Of a stretch of DNA of 64,000 nt, positions 53,611 through 63,216 are shown in pieces. A program made the translations under genes and the position numbers. Position 1 is the first letter of the stretch; every line of letters starts with the position of its first letter. This DNA comes from Rhizobium sp. AAP43 (lineage in GTDB: Bacteria; Pseudomonadota; Alphaproteobacteria; Rhizobiales; Rhizobiaceae): positions 62,001 to 126,000 of the forward strand of contig NZ_LJHS01000005.1 of NCBI RefSeq assembly GCF_001296045.1, in the 5' to 3' direction. Below the pieces are notes generated by a model. The model did not search any database. It saw only the letters and a list, made by a program, of their open reading frames with translations, and had not been told where the DNA came from.

Positions 53611-54795
53611 ATGAAGGTCGCCGTAATCGGACTCGGATTCCGTCTGGGATATCTCGGACGCGTGTTCAAGGAGATCGATCCGAGCTTCGAAATCGTCGGT
53701 TATGTCGATCCGGCACCAGCCGGCATGGCAACGCTGACGGAGCATGGGATTTCTGCCGGCAAGGTCTATGACACGCCCGAAGCGCTGATTACGGGCGAAA
53801 GCTTCGATCTTTTGATGATCGGCTCGCCCAATCACATGCATCTGGAGCATATCCGCCTCGGCCTCGAGGCCGGTCTCACTGTCTTTACCGAAAAGCCGAT
53901 CGTTACCAGCATCGAGGAAAGCTATGCGCTGGCCTCTCTGCTCAATACCTATGGCCATGATCGGCTTCTTGTCGGCCTCGTGCTGCGCTATTCGCCACTC
54001 TACCGCGATCTGCGCAAGGCGCAGGCGGATGGGCTTCTCGGCAATGTCGTGTCGATTGAGGCGTCAGAGCATATTCAGCCCTATCATGGCGCCTTCTTCA
54101 TGCGGGACTGGCGCCGTTATGGCCATTATGCCGGTGGCTTCATGCTGGAAAAGTGCTGCCATGACCTCGACCTCTACAATGGCGTGGTCGACGCGCGGCC
54201 GCGCTTCGTCGCAAGCTTCGGCGGTCGCAAGAGCTTCACGCCGGAAAACGCACCGCAGAACGATGGCATCAATGATCTGGAAGTCTACCACCGCAAGCCA
54301 AGCGGCTGGCAGGGCTCCGACAAGGTCTTCGACAGCGATGGCGATATCATCGATTATCAGACCGCGATCGTGGAATACGAGAACGGTGTGTCGATGACCT
54401 TCCATACCAATCTCAACGTGCCCGACGAATTCCGCCGCTTCTGCGTGATCGGGTCAAAGGGGATGGCGGAAGGCGACTTCGTTCGCGGCTTCATGGATGT
54501 GCACAATGCGCGCACCAATGAGAAGGTCGTCGCCAATACCTACAAGGCGCCCTCGGCACTCTCGCAGCATTATGGAGCCGACGAACAGATGGCGGAAGAC
54601 GTCATCGCGTTTGTCAAGACTGGTGCTCAGCAGCCAGTTTCGGCCATCGATGCGCTGGAAGCCGGTATTCTGGCACTTGCCATGGATGAGGCGCGTTTCG
54701 GCCGCAAGGTGGTTGACCTGAAGCCGGTCTGGGAGCGGTTCGATGCGTGTCTGCACGGTGCGGATGCCGCGCGATCCCGTGTTCGGCAGGCGTAA
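53611..54795 (+). CDS. Gfo/Idh/MocA-family oxidoreductase
   Basis: A 394-residue NAD(P)-dependent dehydrogenase: Rossmann motif at the N-terminus (VIGLGFRLGYLG), conserved EKP (TEKPIVTS), and active-site GGFMLEKCCHDLDLYN with the conserved Lys/His/Asp pattern. It is first in a + strand operon with a sugar importer, divergent from the amino-sugar operon. It may oxidise an amino sugar or oligosaccharide end; the substrate is unknown. Confidence 0.9.
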   Translation: MKVAVIGLGFRLGYLGRVFKEIDPSFEIVGYVDPAPAGMATLTEHGISAGKVYDTPEALITGESFDLLMIGSPNHMHLEHIRLGLEAGLTVFTEKPIVTSIEESYALASLLNTYGHDRLLVGLVLRYSPLYRDLRKAQADGLLGNVVSIEASEHIQPYHGAFFMRDWRRYGHYAGGFMLEKCCHDLDLYNGVVDARPRFVASFGGRKSFTPENAPQNDGINDLEVYHRKPSGWQGSDKVFDSDGDIIDYQTAIVEYENGVSMTFHTNLNVPDEFRRFCVIGSKGMAEGDFVRGFMDVHNARTNEKVVANTYKAPSALSQHYGADEQMAEDVIAFVKTGAQQPVSAIDALEAGILALAMDEARFGRKVVDLKPVWERFDACLHGADAARSRVRQA

Positions 54796-54804
54796 GGAGC
54801 GACC

Positions 54805-55689
54805 ATGGAAGCTCGCAAAAGCGCGGTTCTCTTCGCCTGGCTACTGATTGCGCCGGCGGTCCTCTACATCGCGGTCATCGTCGCCTATCCGCTCGTTGAA
54901 ACCTTCATCCTGTCCTTCACCGATGCGTCGCTGAAGAAGACAACCAACTGGGTTGGTTGGGTGAATTACGAGAAGATTTTCAACGACACCTTCGCGACAG
55001 TCATCGTCAGAACCTTCATCTGGACCTTCTTCTCGGTATCGATCAAGATGATCATCGGGACTTTTGGCGCGGCGATGCTCAACACGGCCGTGCCGGGCCG
55101 CACGCTGTTTCGCGTGCTTACCATGCCGCCCTGGATCGTGCCGATGGCGATTGGCATCTTCATGTGGGGCTGGATGTATAATGGCCAGTTCGGCATGATC
55201 TCCGGCATGCTGCAGCGGACCGGTCTGGTCGACGGGCCCGTTGCCTTCCTGGCCTATGGCTCGACTGCCTTCTGGGCGACGATCTTCACCGATGTGTGGA
55301 TCGGCGTACCGATGGTGACGCTCTATATGCTCGCTGCCATGCAGGCGATCCCGCAGGATCTCTATGAGGCTGCATGGACCGATGGCGCCGGCCGCTTCTA
55401 TCGCTTCCGCCGCATCACCATGCCGCTGATCCTGCCTGCCATGATCACCATGTCGATGCTGTCGCTGATCGCTACCTTCAACTCCTTCGATATCATCTGG
55501 ATCCTGACGCGCGGCGGACCGAGCGGCGAGACCACCACGATGATCATCGATACCTATCACACCGCGATCGGGTCGAAGAAATACGGGGAGGGGGCTGCGC
55601 GTGCCGTGCTGATCTGCATCTTCCTGTCGATCTTCTGCGTCGCCTACTTCCGCGTCACCAGCCGTCTTTCGCAGGAGCATGCCCGATGA
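54805..55689 (+). CDS. Sugar ABC transporter permease (MalF-like)
   Basis: The 294-residue permease has six hydrophobic spans and the EAA loop (EAAWTDGAGRFYRFRRITMP). AAGGAG precedes ATG 54805 by six nt, nine nt after the dehydrogenase stop. Confidence 0.92.
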   Translation: MEARKSAVLFAWLLIAPAVLYIAVIVAYPLVETFILSFTDASLKKTTNWVGWVNYEKIFNDTFATVIVRTFIWTFFSVSIKMIIGTFGAAMLNTAVPGRTLFRVLTMPPWIVPMAIGIFMWGWMYNGQFGMISGMLQRTGLVDGPVAFLAYGSTAFWATIFTDVWIGVPMVTLYMLAAMQAIPQDLYEAAWTDGAGRFYRFRRITMPLILPAMITMSMLSLIATFNSFDIIWILTRGGPSGETTTMIIDTYHTAIGSKKYGEGAARAVLICIFLSIFCVAYFRVTSRLSQEHAR

Positions 55690-56546
55690 GTTACGACAAG
55701 ACAGCGTTGATCAACCGCTACAAATGGTACGAACTGGTCGGGATTTATGCCGGCATCGGCGTCTTCCTCACCTTCATCCTGGCGCCCTTCGTCGAAGGGT
55801 TCCTCGTGTCGCTGAAACCGCTCAGCCAGCTCTTCTCCTCGCCTTACCGCTTCTTTCCGGAAAACGGTTCATTCGACGCCTATCGCACGATGTGGGTCAG
55901 CGTTCCCGGTTTCGCCCGGTATATCTTCAACTCTTTCCTCATCTCGACGATTGCGACGGTCATTGTCCTGACGCTTGTGGTGCCGGCGGCCTATGCCTTT
56001 GCCCGCTTCGAGTTCAAGGGACGGGGCCAGCTTTTGGGTGCCTTCCTTGCCGTCAACATGTTCTCGGGCGCCGTGCTGTTGATCCCGCTCTTTCGTCTGA
56101 TGCGGTCGATGGGCGTGCTCAATACCTATTTCGCCATGATCGTGCCGGGTGTCGCTTTCCTTATTCCATCGGCCATCTGGTTGCTGCGAACCTATATGCT
56201 GCGCATTCCGAAGGAGCTGGAAGAGGCGGCCTATGTCGATGGCGCGGGCTATTTCTATACCTTCCGTCGGGTTATTCTGCCGCTTGCCACGCCTGGCATC
56301 GCCGTTGTTGCCATCACGACGTTCATTGGCGCCTATGCCCAGCAATTCATCTTTGCGCTGACCTTCAACTCCAAGACCGAATACATGCCGCTGCCGATCG
56401 GGCTGTTTGCCTATTTCGGTCGCCAGGAGGTGATCTGGAATGAGTTGATGGCGGCAAGCTTCGTCGGCATTGCGCCAGCGATGATCGTGATCTTCTTCCT
56501 GCAACGCTATCTCGTCAGCGGACTGACCGCAGGCGCCGTGAAATAA
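55686..56546 (+). CDS. Sugar ABC transporter permease (MalG-like)
   Basis: A 286-residue permease with six spans and the EAA loop EEAAYVDGAGYFYTFRRVILP. ATG 55686 overlaps the previous stop (ATGA); the frame is open upstream but that part is an overlap with the first permease. Confidence 0.92.
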   Translation: MSYDKTALINRYKWYELVGIYAGIGVFLTFILAPFVEGFLVSLKPLSQLFSSPYRFFPENGSFDAYRTMWVSVPGFARYIFNSFLISTIATVIVLTLVVPAAYAFARFEFKGRGQLLGAFLAVNMFSGAVLLIPLFRLMRSMGVLNTYFAMIVPGVAFLIPSAIWLLRTYMLRIPKELEEAAYVDGAGYFYTFRRVILPLATPGIAVVAITTFIGAYAQQFIFALTFNSKTEYMPLPIGLFAYFGRQEVIWNELMAASFVGIAPAMIVIFFLQRYLVSGLTAGAVK

Positions 56547-56608
56547 GCGATGCCAATAAAATTCGGGCCAACCGGACGCTTCAACCTGTCAACAAAGGGG
56601 AACTACAG

Positions 56609-57829
56609 ATGACGAAGTCTCTTACCATGCTCGCGGGCTCTTTCGCCCTTCTGGCCAGCTCGGCGCTGACCACACTGGCTGCCGATCAGGAAATCAGCTG
56701 GATCTATTGCGGCGATAAGATCGACCCGATCCACGAGAAGTATATTGGCGAATGGGAAGCCAAAAACGCGGGCTGGAAGGTCAAGCCGGAAGTCGTTGGC
56801 TGGGAGCAGTGCCAGGACAAGGCAACCACGCTCGCCGTTGCCGGCACGCCGGTCGCCATGGCCTATGTCGGTTCGCGCACGCTGAAGGAATTTGCCCAGA
56901 ACGAACTGATCGTCGAAGTCCCGATGACCGACGAGGAGAAGGCGTCCTATTATCCCAATATCGTTGACACCGTGACCTTCGATGGCACGCAGTGGGGCGT
57001 TCCGGTCGCTTTCTCGACCAAGGCCCTCTACTGGAACAAGGCTCTCTTCAAGCAGGCTGGTCTCGACCCGGAAACTCCCCCGAAGACCTGGGAAGAAGAA
57101 ATCGCATTTGCCAAGCAGATCAAGGAAAAGACTGGCATTGCCGGTTACGGTCTCCCGGCCAAGACCTTTGACAACACCATGCACCAGTTCATGCACTGGG
57201 TTTACACCAACAACGGCAAGGTCATCGACGGCGACAAGATCGTCATCGACAGCCCTGAGGTTCTGGCAGCCCTTCAAGCTTACAAGGAGATCACGCCTTA
57301 CTCCGTCGAAGGTGCGACCGCTTACGAGCAGAACGAAATCCGCGCCATCTTCCTCGACGGCAAGGTCGGCATGATCCAGGCCGGCTCTGGCGCTGCCTAC
57401 CGCCTCAAGGACACGAAGGTTGAATGGGGTGTCGCGCCGCTGCCGAAGGGCCCATCGGCCAAGGGTGAAGGCACGCTGCTGATCACTGACAGCCTTGCCA
57501 TCTTCAAGGATTCGGGCGTCGAGGAAAAGGCGATCGAATTCGCCAAGTACATCACCTCGACCGACATCCAGCACGAATATGAGCTGCAGGGAGGCGCGGG
57601 CCTCACGCCGCTGCGTCCGGGTGCTGTCGTCGACAAGTTCGTCGCCAACGAGCCCTTCTGGAAGCCGTTCATCGACGGTATCGCCTATGGTGGTCCTGAG
57701 CCTCTTTTCACGGACTACAAGGGCTTCCAGAACGTCATGATCGAAATGGTCCAGTCTGTCGTGACCGGCAAGGCTGAGCCGGCAGATGCCCTGAAGAAGG
57801 CAGCCGCCGACCTCGAGCAGTACAAGTAA
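56609..57829 (+). CDS. Sugar ABC transporter substrate-binding protein
   Basis: The 406-residue family-1 solute-binding protein has a signal peptide (residues 1-24, cleavage near TLA-ADQ). Fold markers are FDGTQWGVPVAFSTKALYWN and DGKVGMIQAGSGAAYRL. Linkage to the nag operon suggests GlcNAc or chito-oligosaccharides as ligand; this is inference. An AAGGGGA SD precedes ATG 56609. Confidence 0.92.
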   Translation: MTKSLTMLAGSFALLASSALTTLAADQEISWIYCGDKIDPIHEKYIGEWEAKNAGWKVKPEVVGWEQCQDKATTLAVAGTPVAMAYVGSRTLKEFAQNELIVEVPMTDEEKASYYPNIVDTVTFDGTQWGVPVAFSTKALYWNKALFKQAGLDPETPPKTWEEEIAFAKQIKEKTGIAGYGLPAKTFDNTMHQFMHWVYTNNGKVIDGDKIVIDSPEVLAALQAYKEITPYSVEGATAYEQNEIRAIFLDGKVGMIQAGSGAAYRLKDTKVEWGVAPLPKGPSAKGEGTLLITDSLAIFKDSGVEEKAIEFAKYITSTDIQHEYELQGGAGLTPLRPGAVVDKFVANEPFWKPFIDGIAYGGPEPLFTDYKGFQNVMIEMVQSVVTGKAEPADALKKAAADLEQYK

Positions 57830-57848
57830 GCTCGAGCCAATTCCTCTT

Positions 57849-57872
57849 CCGCGGGCCGGTTCCGGCCCGCGG
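57849..57872 (+). terminator. Stem-loop between binding-protein and ATPase genes
   Basis: A perfect 11-bp inverted repeat (CCGCGGGCCGG / CCGGCCCGCGG) around TT lies 20 nt after the binding-protein stop. Without a T-run it probably stabilises the upstream mRNA and lowers ATPase expression. Confidence 0.6.
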
Positions 57873-57929
57873 TCATTAAACGACAGACATTTGGCCGGTT
57901 CATTCAACCGGCGTTGGAGACGTGAGCGC

Positions 57930-59060
57930 GTGGGTCAGCTATTTCTCAACAAGGTGCGCAAGTCCTACGGACATTTCGAGGTCATCAAGGGTGTGAGCCT
58001 TGACGTCCGGGACGGCGAGTTCATCGTGTTCGTCGGCCCGTCCGGCTGTGGCAAGTCCACGCTTCTGAGGATGATCGCCGGCCTCGACGACACCACTGAT
58101 GGTGACATCGTCATCGATGCCGAGCGGGTGAACGACAAGCCACCGGTCGAGCGTGGCATCGCCATGGTCTTCCAGTCCTATGCGCTCTATCCGCACATGA
58201 CGGTGTTCGAGAACATCGCCTTCCCGCTGCGCGTCGAGAAACTTTCTGAAGAGAAGATCCGCGAAAAGGTCGATGGCGTCGCCAAGATCCTGCATCTCGA
58301 CCAGCGCCTGCAGCAGCGGCCGGGACAGCTGTCCGGCGGCCAGCGCCAGCGTGTGGCGATCGGTCGTGCGATCGTGCGCGAGCCGAAGATCTTTCTGTTC
58401 GACGAACCCTTGTCGAACCTCGATGCGGCCCTGCGCGCCGAAATGCGCATCGAGCTCACCAAGCTGCACCGCGATCTCGAAGCGACGATGATCTACGTCA
58501 CCCATGACCAGATCGAAGCCATGACCATGGCCGACCGGATCGTGGTTCTGAATGCCGGTGATATCGCCCAGGTCGGTGCGCCGCTTGAACTCTATCACAA
58601 GCCGCAGAACACCTTCGTTGCCGGCTTCATCGGCAATCCGAAGATGAATTTCGTGCCCGTGACATGCGTCGGGATCGATCCGACGGGCGTCAAAATCAGC
58701 TATGATGGCCAGACGGCGATCATCCCGGTCGAGCCGCGCGACGATCTCGTCGGCAAAACGCTGACGCTCGGCATCCGGCCGGAACATACCCGTCTCGGAC
58801 AGGGCGACATCAATATCGTGGTAACGCCAAGCGTAATCGAGCGCCTGGGCATCAACACGATCGCCTATGCGGCACTTTCAACCGGCGACGCCTATTGCGC
58901 GCTTCTGCCAGGATCGGCACCGGTCCAGGCAGAACAGCCGATGACCACGGGCATCATGGCGGCAGACTGCCATCTCTTCGATGCCAATGGGCAGGCTCTG
59001 GAGCGCCGCATCGACTGGCGCACGCTTGAACTCCCGGCCTCCGTTACGGCGGCCGGCTAA
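57930..59060 (+). CDS. Sugar ABC transporter ATPase (UgpC/MsmK-like)
   Basis: A 376-residue ATPase: Walker A GPSGCGKST, signature LSGGQRQRVAIGRA, Walker B IFLFDEPLSNLD, switch His in IYVTHDQ, and a C-terminal TOBE domain (GIRPEHTRL). GTG 57930 gives the family N-terminus (GQLFLNKVRKSYG); a longer TTG start at 57891 is less likely. It completes the importer and is followed by a strong terminator. Confidence 0.93.
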   Translation: MGQLFLNKVRKSYGHFEVIKGVSLDVRDGEFIVFVGPSGCGKSTLLRMIAGLDDTTDGDIVIDAERVNDKPPVERGIAMVFQSYALYPHMTVFENIAFPLRVEKLSEEKIREKVDGVAKILHLDQRLQQRPGQLSGGQRQRVAIGRAIVREPKIFLFDEPLSNLDAALRAEMRIELTKLHRDLEATMIYVTHDQIEAMTMADRIVVLNAGDIAQVGAPLELYHKPQNTFVAGFIGNPKMNFVPVTCVGIDPTGVKISYDGQTAIIPVEPRDDLVGKTLTLGIRPEHTRLGQGDINIVVTPSVIERLGINTIAYAALSTGDAYCALLPGSAPVQAEQPMTTGIMAADCHLFDANGQALERRIDWRTLELPASVTAAG

Positions 59061-59095
59061 ACCATCCTCCCGGCCAATCCAGCGGCCAGAGCCTT

Positions 59096-59122
59096 GGTCC
59101 GCCTTCGGGCGGACCTTTTTTT
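59096..59122 (+). terminator. Rho-independent terminator of the ABC sugar operon
   Basis: GGTCCGCC-TTCG-GGCGGACC, an 8-bp GC-rich stem with a UUCG tetraloop, is followed by seven Ts, 36 nt after the ATPase stop. Confidence 0.95.
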
Positions 59123-59279
59123 GTGGCAAAATCGCAGTCAGAAAATTTCGACTGGACCCCTCAGGGGCGATGTGCACTGTATGGGTGCAATCCATCATGC
59201 GATGCAGCTTTTTCCTATGGCCCAGCTGTCGCACCGGGAGACGTTTCTATTTGAAGATTGAAATGGATCTGGAACTGCA

Positions 59280-60068
59280 TTGAAATCACGCGACAGTGAA
59301 GCCCTGGCTCGACAAGGCTTCGGCATTCTCATTTTCTGTCTTTTCTTTCTCGGCGTGTTCCTCACAAGTAGCCCATACAAGGCAGGGAGTGAGTACTCCC
59401 AGGCTCAACTGCGGCAAGCCTTCGACTATGTGCAGGCACTTGGACCGGATACGCAAATTTTCCTGTATCGGAATGGTCAGCCGGAGACCAAAATTCACGC
59501 GGATTCCGCTTTTGCAAAGGATGTCGCTGATAGCCTTATCCGTGAAAGACCAGGTCGCTATCGACGGGCATGGGGTACCGAGCATATTTCTATCGTCGCC
59601 GTGGACACCTTCTTTACAGCCGATCAGGAAGTGCGACTAAGCCAGCTTCGAGACCTTCCGATGCAGGATTTCATCAAAGAGGACATGCTGGCACTGCCGC
59701 GATCCAACCTTGGTTGCCATGCCGCAAGCTTCCAGAAATTCAACTGGGCCGTCGGCGGCTACGTGCTTGTCGATCTCGGTTATCACCGTGAGCATTCCAG
59801 GTCCGCAATTGACTGTGTCCTGGCTGGCTTTGATGCTCTCGATGGATTACCGCTCAAAAGCAATTCGTTTGATCAGGCTCGTCTGCCCGATACCGATGTA
59901 AGGCTCGTCATCGTGGATTACGTGCGCCTCTGCGCCCACCAGGGTATGTCGGATGCGCCTGCGAAAGTGCGTTCAAGATACGGCATCAGCTCTCTGCCGT
60001 CACTTGGCTGTGTCGCGCGAGAACTCTCAATGGCACTCAGCCAAAGGCTGGCACCTTCCTCCAGATAG
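59280..60068 (+). CDS. Hypothetical secreted or membrane-anchored protein
   Basis: About 262 residues from a TTG at 59280 (GGA six nt upstream; no in-frame ATG before the middle of the protein). A hydrophobic N-terminal segment (residues about 14-30) predicts export or anchoring. The C-terminal half has cysteines (DCVLAGFD, RLCAHQG, GCVARELSMAL) and may be distantly related to DUF2927 proteins, which end with a similar C-x-x-E-L pattern; that match is weak. GC is lower than in the neighbours. Confidence 0.6.
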   Translation: MKSRDSEALARQGFGILIFCLFFLGVFLTSSPYKAGSEYSQAQLRQAFDYVQALGPDTQIFLYRNGQPETKIHADSAFAKDVADSLIRERPGRYRRAWGTEHISIVAVDTFFTADQEVRLSQLRDLPMQDFIKEDMLALPRSNLGCHAASFQKFNWAVGGYVLVDLGYHREHSRSAIDCVLAGFDALDGLPLKSNSFDQARLPDTDVRLVIVDYVRLCAHQGMSDAPAKVRSRYGISSLPSLGCVARELSMALSQRLAPSSR

Positions 60069-60103
60069 CGATTGGATGTGCCGAACCGGTCTTGGTCAGG
60101 CCT

Positions 60104-61198
60104 TTACCAGACCAGACCGCGGGCCTCGACCTCTTCCACGCGGGTCACGACGCCGTCCTTGTGGAAGGTCATGATGTCGAAGAGGTTGGAGACGACGCAG
60201 GTGTGGTTCGGGATGACGCGGACCTTTTCGCCGATCTCGGGGCGGCGGCGGGTGACCTTGGACAGGTCTACGGTGCCGTGTTCTTCGGAGAGACCCGTTA
60301 TAACGGCATCCGGATAATCGAGGATCAGGCCGAAGTCGGAAAAGCCGAGGAGGTCTGAGGTCAGCGCCTTGGAACCAGCATCGAGGATGGCACGGTCCTC
60401 GGTCGGCCGTGAGACCACCGTTGCCAGAATGAACATGGCGCAATCATCGAGGCTGCAATGGCCTGCGCGGACCATGGAGCGGTCATTGTAGATGTAGGTG
60501 CCGGCCCGGTGTTCCGTCGCGGATTTGACCTTGTGGGCGGAAAAGAGACTGGGCGTACCGCCATTCGAGACGATGGGGCAGGGGATGTCGAGGTCCGCCA
60601 GCTTCGCGATGGCTGTGCTGAAAAAGGCTTCGACGGCGTCCTCGGTGTCAGCCTTGGGATAGGTGAGCAGGCCGGCGAAGGTGAGCCCCGGGGCGCCGGC
60701 GATGGCCTTTGCCAGGGCGACTGCTGCGTCCGGCGTCTGTACGCCGCAGCGGCCACCGCCGGTATCGCATTCGACGAGTACCGCCAGCGGGCGCTCGCCG
60801 GAGAAGGCCTTCGAGAGGCCTGAAACTGTAGCTTCGCTGTCGGCAACCACTTTCAGCCCGGAGATCCGTGCATTAAGCGCGACCAGACGTTCCAGCTTTT
60901 CCGGCCCGAGAATGTTGAATGTGATAAGAATGTCCTCGAAGCCGGCATCGGCGAAGACTTCGGCTTCAGTGATCTTCTGGCAATTGATGCCGCGTGCGCC
61001 GGCTTCGACCTGCTCCCTGGCAAGATTCGGGATCTTGTGGGTCTTGATATGCGGCCGGAAGGCAAGGCCATGGGTATTCATGTAAGACTGCACACGCGCG
61101 ATATTGCCAGCCAGGCGGGCTTCATCAATCATCGGCAGGGGTGTCGACAGGGAAGCAATGTCCTGTCCGATGCGGGGGCGTGGCAGGTTCGTCATCAA
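60104..61198 (-). CDS. D-threonine aldolase / D-serine dehydratase-like PLP enzyme
   Basis: A 364-residue fold-type III PLP protein. The N-terminal alanine-racemase-like barrel has the PLP lysine region FRPHIKTHK; phosphate-binding segments include SNGGTPS; the C-terminal domain ends with the metal-site motif PNHTC. Family members use His plus Asp or Cys here; His-x-Cys is the D-serine dehydratase-type pair. It probably cleaves or dehydrates a D-beta-hydroxy amino acid. It overlaps the M81 gene by 4 nt. Confidence 0.88.
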   Translation of the reverse strand: MMTNLPRPRIGQDIASLSTPLPMIDEARLAGNIARVQSYMNTHGLAFRPHIKTHKIPNLAREQVEAGARGINCQKITEAEVFADAGFEDILITFNILGPEKLERLVALNARISGLKVVADSEATVSGLSKAFSGERPLAVLVECDTGGGRCGVQTPDAAVALAKAIAGAPGLTFAGLLTYPKADTEDAVEAFFSTAIAKLADLDIPCPIVSNGGTPSLFSAHKVKSATEHRAGTYIYNDRSMVRAGHCSLDDCAMFILATVVSRPTEDRAILDAGSKALTSDLLGFSDFGLILDYPDAVITGLSEEHGTVDLSKVTRRRPEIGEKVRVIPNHTCVVSNLFDIMTFHKDGVVTRVEEVEARGLVW

Positions 61199-62676
61199 GC
61201 GGCCTCGTTGCCTTCAGGTGCGTCATGCGGATTGGCCATGATCGGCCAGATGTCATGCCTGACATGGCGATAGGCCGTTTTCGCGGGATTGTTGGGATAG
61301 GGTGTTCCGGCAGCGCAGTAAAGAATCTCCGAGGCGATCTTGGAAAAGGCAGCATAGAAGTGGTTGGTCGACTTGATCACCAGGAGGTGCTTTTCCGTCG
61401 GCTCGATGCCGAGCGCCGTAAACAGCGAGGGATCGTAACTCTGGACCCGGACCGAGCTCAGGATGATGTCGATGCCGGCGAGGTGGATATGGGCGGCATC
61501 GCCGAAAGGCGCGATGCTGTCGCCAAAGCGCATCTCGGCATTCGGCACGACCTTGACGACCTTGACCAGCCCGTCGACGGGATTTCCGGTTCCGGGCGCT
61601 GATTTTGCCCCGAAACGCAAGGGGATCTCCGCCCCTTCGCCGGCTGCCATGCAGATCTGCACGGCAATCGGATCCCAGATCATGCCAATCGCTGCATTGG
61701 TTACGCCGCGTCTCAGCATTTCCTCCAGGATGACTGTGGCATCGCCAGCCGTCCCGCCGCCCGGATTGTCCCACATGTCGGCGATGACGACGGGGCCGTC
61801 GGTGCGCGTAAGGGCCCGATCCAGCGCTTCGCCCTCATCAATCTGCGGCATCATGAACGTGCCACGCTTGGAAAAGAGTTCGAGGCCTAGGTCACGGGCC
61901 AGTGCTTCGCCCTTTTCCGGCGTTCCGTTGGTCACGGCAATCGTCTTGGTGCCCATTTCCGGCACGTCGCCTGCCATGAAGCCGTGAATTACGGAGAGTG
62001 ACAGCACATCCGCATCGTCAGCTTCAATGGCCATAAGCCTGTCAACAAAGCTGCGCATCGGTTCACGCGAAGTGGGGAAAACATCGATCATCCGGCAATC
62101 GAAGACGGACATGACCGGATTGACGCGGCCCTCCAGCGTGTCAACGGCAATCCGCCAGAGATCTTCGGCGCGATCAACGAAGTCGGTATGCGGGAATTCC
62201 TTGAAGACGACGAAAAAGTCGGCTGCCGCTACGCGTTTTGCAGTCAGATGGCTATGCGGGTCGAGTTCGGCGCAGACGAGGATGTCCGGGCCGACGATTG
62301 CGCGGATCCGGGCCAGCAAGTCGCCCTCTGGATCGATGTAGCCGTCGGCCACCATGGCGCCATGCAGGCCAAGTACGACGGCATTCACCGGCATTGCTGC
62401 GCGCAGTTGATCGAGGATCTCGTCGCGCAGGCCCTCATAGGTCTGGCGGTTGACCAGGCCGGCTGGATCCGCCCAGGTCGCCGTCCCCTCGATCAGGGTC
62501 CAGCCCTTGTCAGAGCAGACCTTGCGGCCGACGGTGAGGGGGGCCGTGCAGAGCGTTGGCGTGACCGGATGTTGGCCCGGTGCCGCATACAGCGATTCCT
62601 CGAAGGCGCGGCGGTCGATGCAGATCGGCGAAAACGTGTTGGTTTCCGTTGCAAGTGCTGCGGTGAAGATGCGCAA
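61195..62676 (-). CDS. M81-family metallopeptidase (MlrC/microcystinase C-like)
   Basis: The 493-residue protein starts MRIFTAALATETNTFSP, typical of M81. The metal site includes CAELDPHSHLT (Asp-x-His), HTDFVDRA and IADMWDNPGGGTAGDAT. MlrC in sphingomonads cleaves linearised microcystin fragments, but this family is widespread in rhizobia beside D-amino-acid enzymes, so a peptide or amidated amino acid is the likelier substrate here. Confidence 0.9.
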   Translation of the reverse strand: MRIFTAALATETNTFSPICIDRRAFEESLYAAPGQHPVTPTLCTAPLTVGRKVCSDKGWTLIEGTATWADPAGLVNRQTYEGLRDEILDQLRAAMPVNAVVLGLHGAMVADGYIDPEGDLLARIRAIVGPDILVCAELDPHSHLTAKRVAAADFFVVFKEFPHTDFVDRAEDLWRIAVDTLEGRVNPVMSVFDCRMIDVFPTSREPMRSFVDRLMAIEADDADVLSLSVIHGFMAGDVPEMGTKTIAVTNGTPEKGEALARDLGLELFSKRGTFMMPQIDEGEALDRALTRTDGPVVIADMWDNPGGGTAGDATVILEEMLRRGVTNAAIGMIWDPIAVQICMAAGEGAEIPLRFGAKSAPGTGNPVDGLVKVVKVVPNAEMRFGDSIAPFGDAAHIHLAGIDIILSSVRVQSYDPSLFTALGIEPTEKHLLVIKSTNHFYAAFSKIASEILYCAAGTPYPNNPAKTAYRHVRHDIWPIMANPHDAPEGNEAA

Positions 62677-62711
62677 AGGCTAAACTCCGGGTGTGGGGAG
62701 AGGCGCTGAGA

Positions 62712-63203
62712 TCAGCGCTTGCCCATCGGGTTGGGCAGGTAGCCGGTAAAGCCGGAGATCTTCCAGCGTCCTTCGTGCAGACGGCAGTAATACAGCGTCT
62801 GCCAGCGCATCACGTCCACTGTGCCGTCGGCCTTCTTGATGCCGCCGTCGAACTTCTTGCGCACCAGCGCCGTCTCACCAATCACCTCGATTTCCTCCAG
62901 GGTCGTCGTGGTGAAAATTGCGCCGCGCGGATCTTCGCCATAGCTCTGCTGGGCAAAGTCTTGCGCCTGCTTCAACCATTCATCGCGATAGGCGGCCAGG
63001 TTCGGAAAGGCGAGGGTCCATTTGTCGGCATCCTCTTCGCGATTGCCGCTGATGCCGATGAAGCCATCCTCGACGAAATCGCCTGCCACCATGCTCCAGT
63101 CGGCTGCCAGGAAGGCGTCGATGTCGCGGGGTACGAGCATCTCCCAGATCGCGTGGCGGGCAGTATCTTCAATTGCAAAAGGATTTTGGAAAGGATCGCG
63201 CAT
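62712..63203 (-). CDS. NTF2/SnoaL-like protein
   Basis: A 163-residue protein with the cone-shaped NTF2-like pattern: N-terminal helices (ARHAIWEMLVPRDIDAFLAAD), then strands ending YYCRLHEGRWKISGFTGYLP. No catalytic residues can be assigned with confidence. It is first in the minus-strand set with the M81 and D-amino-acid enzymes and divergent from ridA. Confidence 0.75.
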   Translation of the reverse strand: MRDPFQNPFAIEDTARHAIWEMLVPRDIDAFLAADWSMVAGDFVEDGFIGISGNREEDADKWTLAFPNLAAYRDEWLKQAQDFAQQSYGEDPRGAIFTTTTLEEIEVIGETALVRKKFDGGIKKADGTVDVMRWQTLYYCRLHEGRWKISGFTGYLPNPMGKR

Positions 63204-63216
63204 TTCGTCCCCACTT

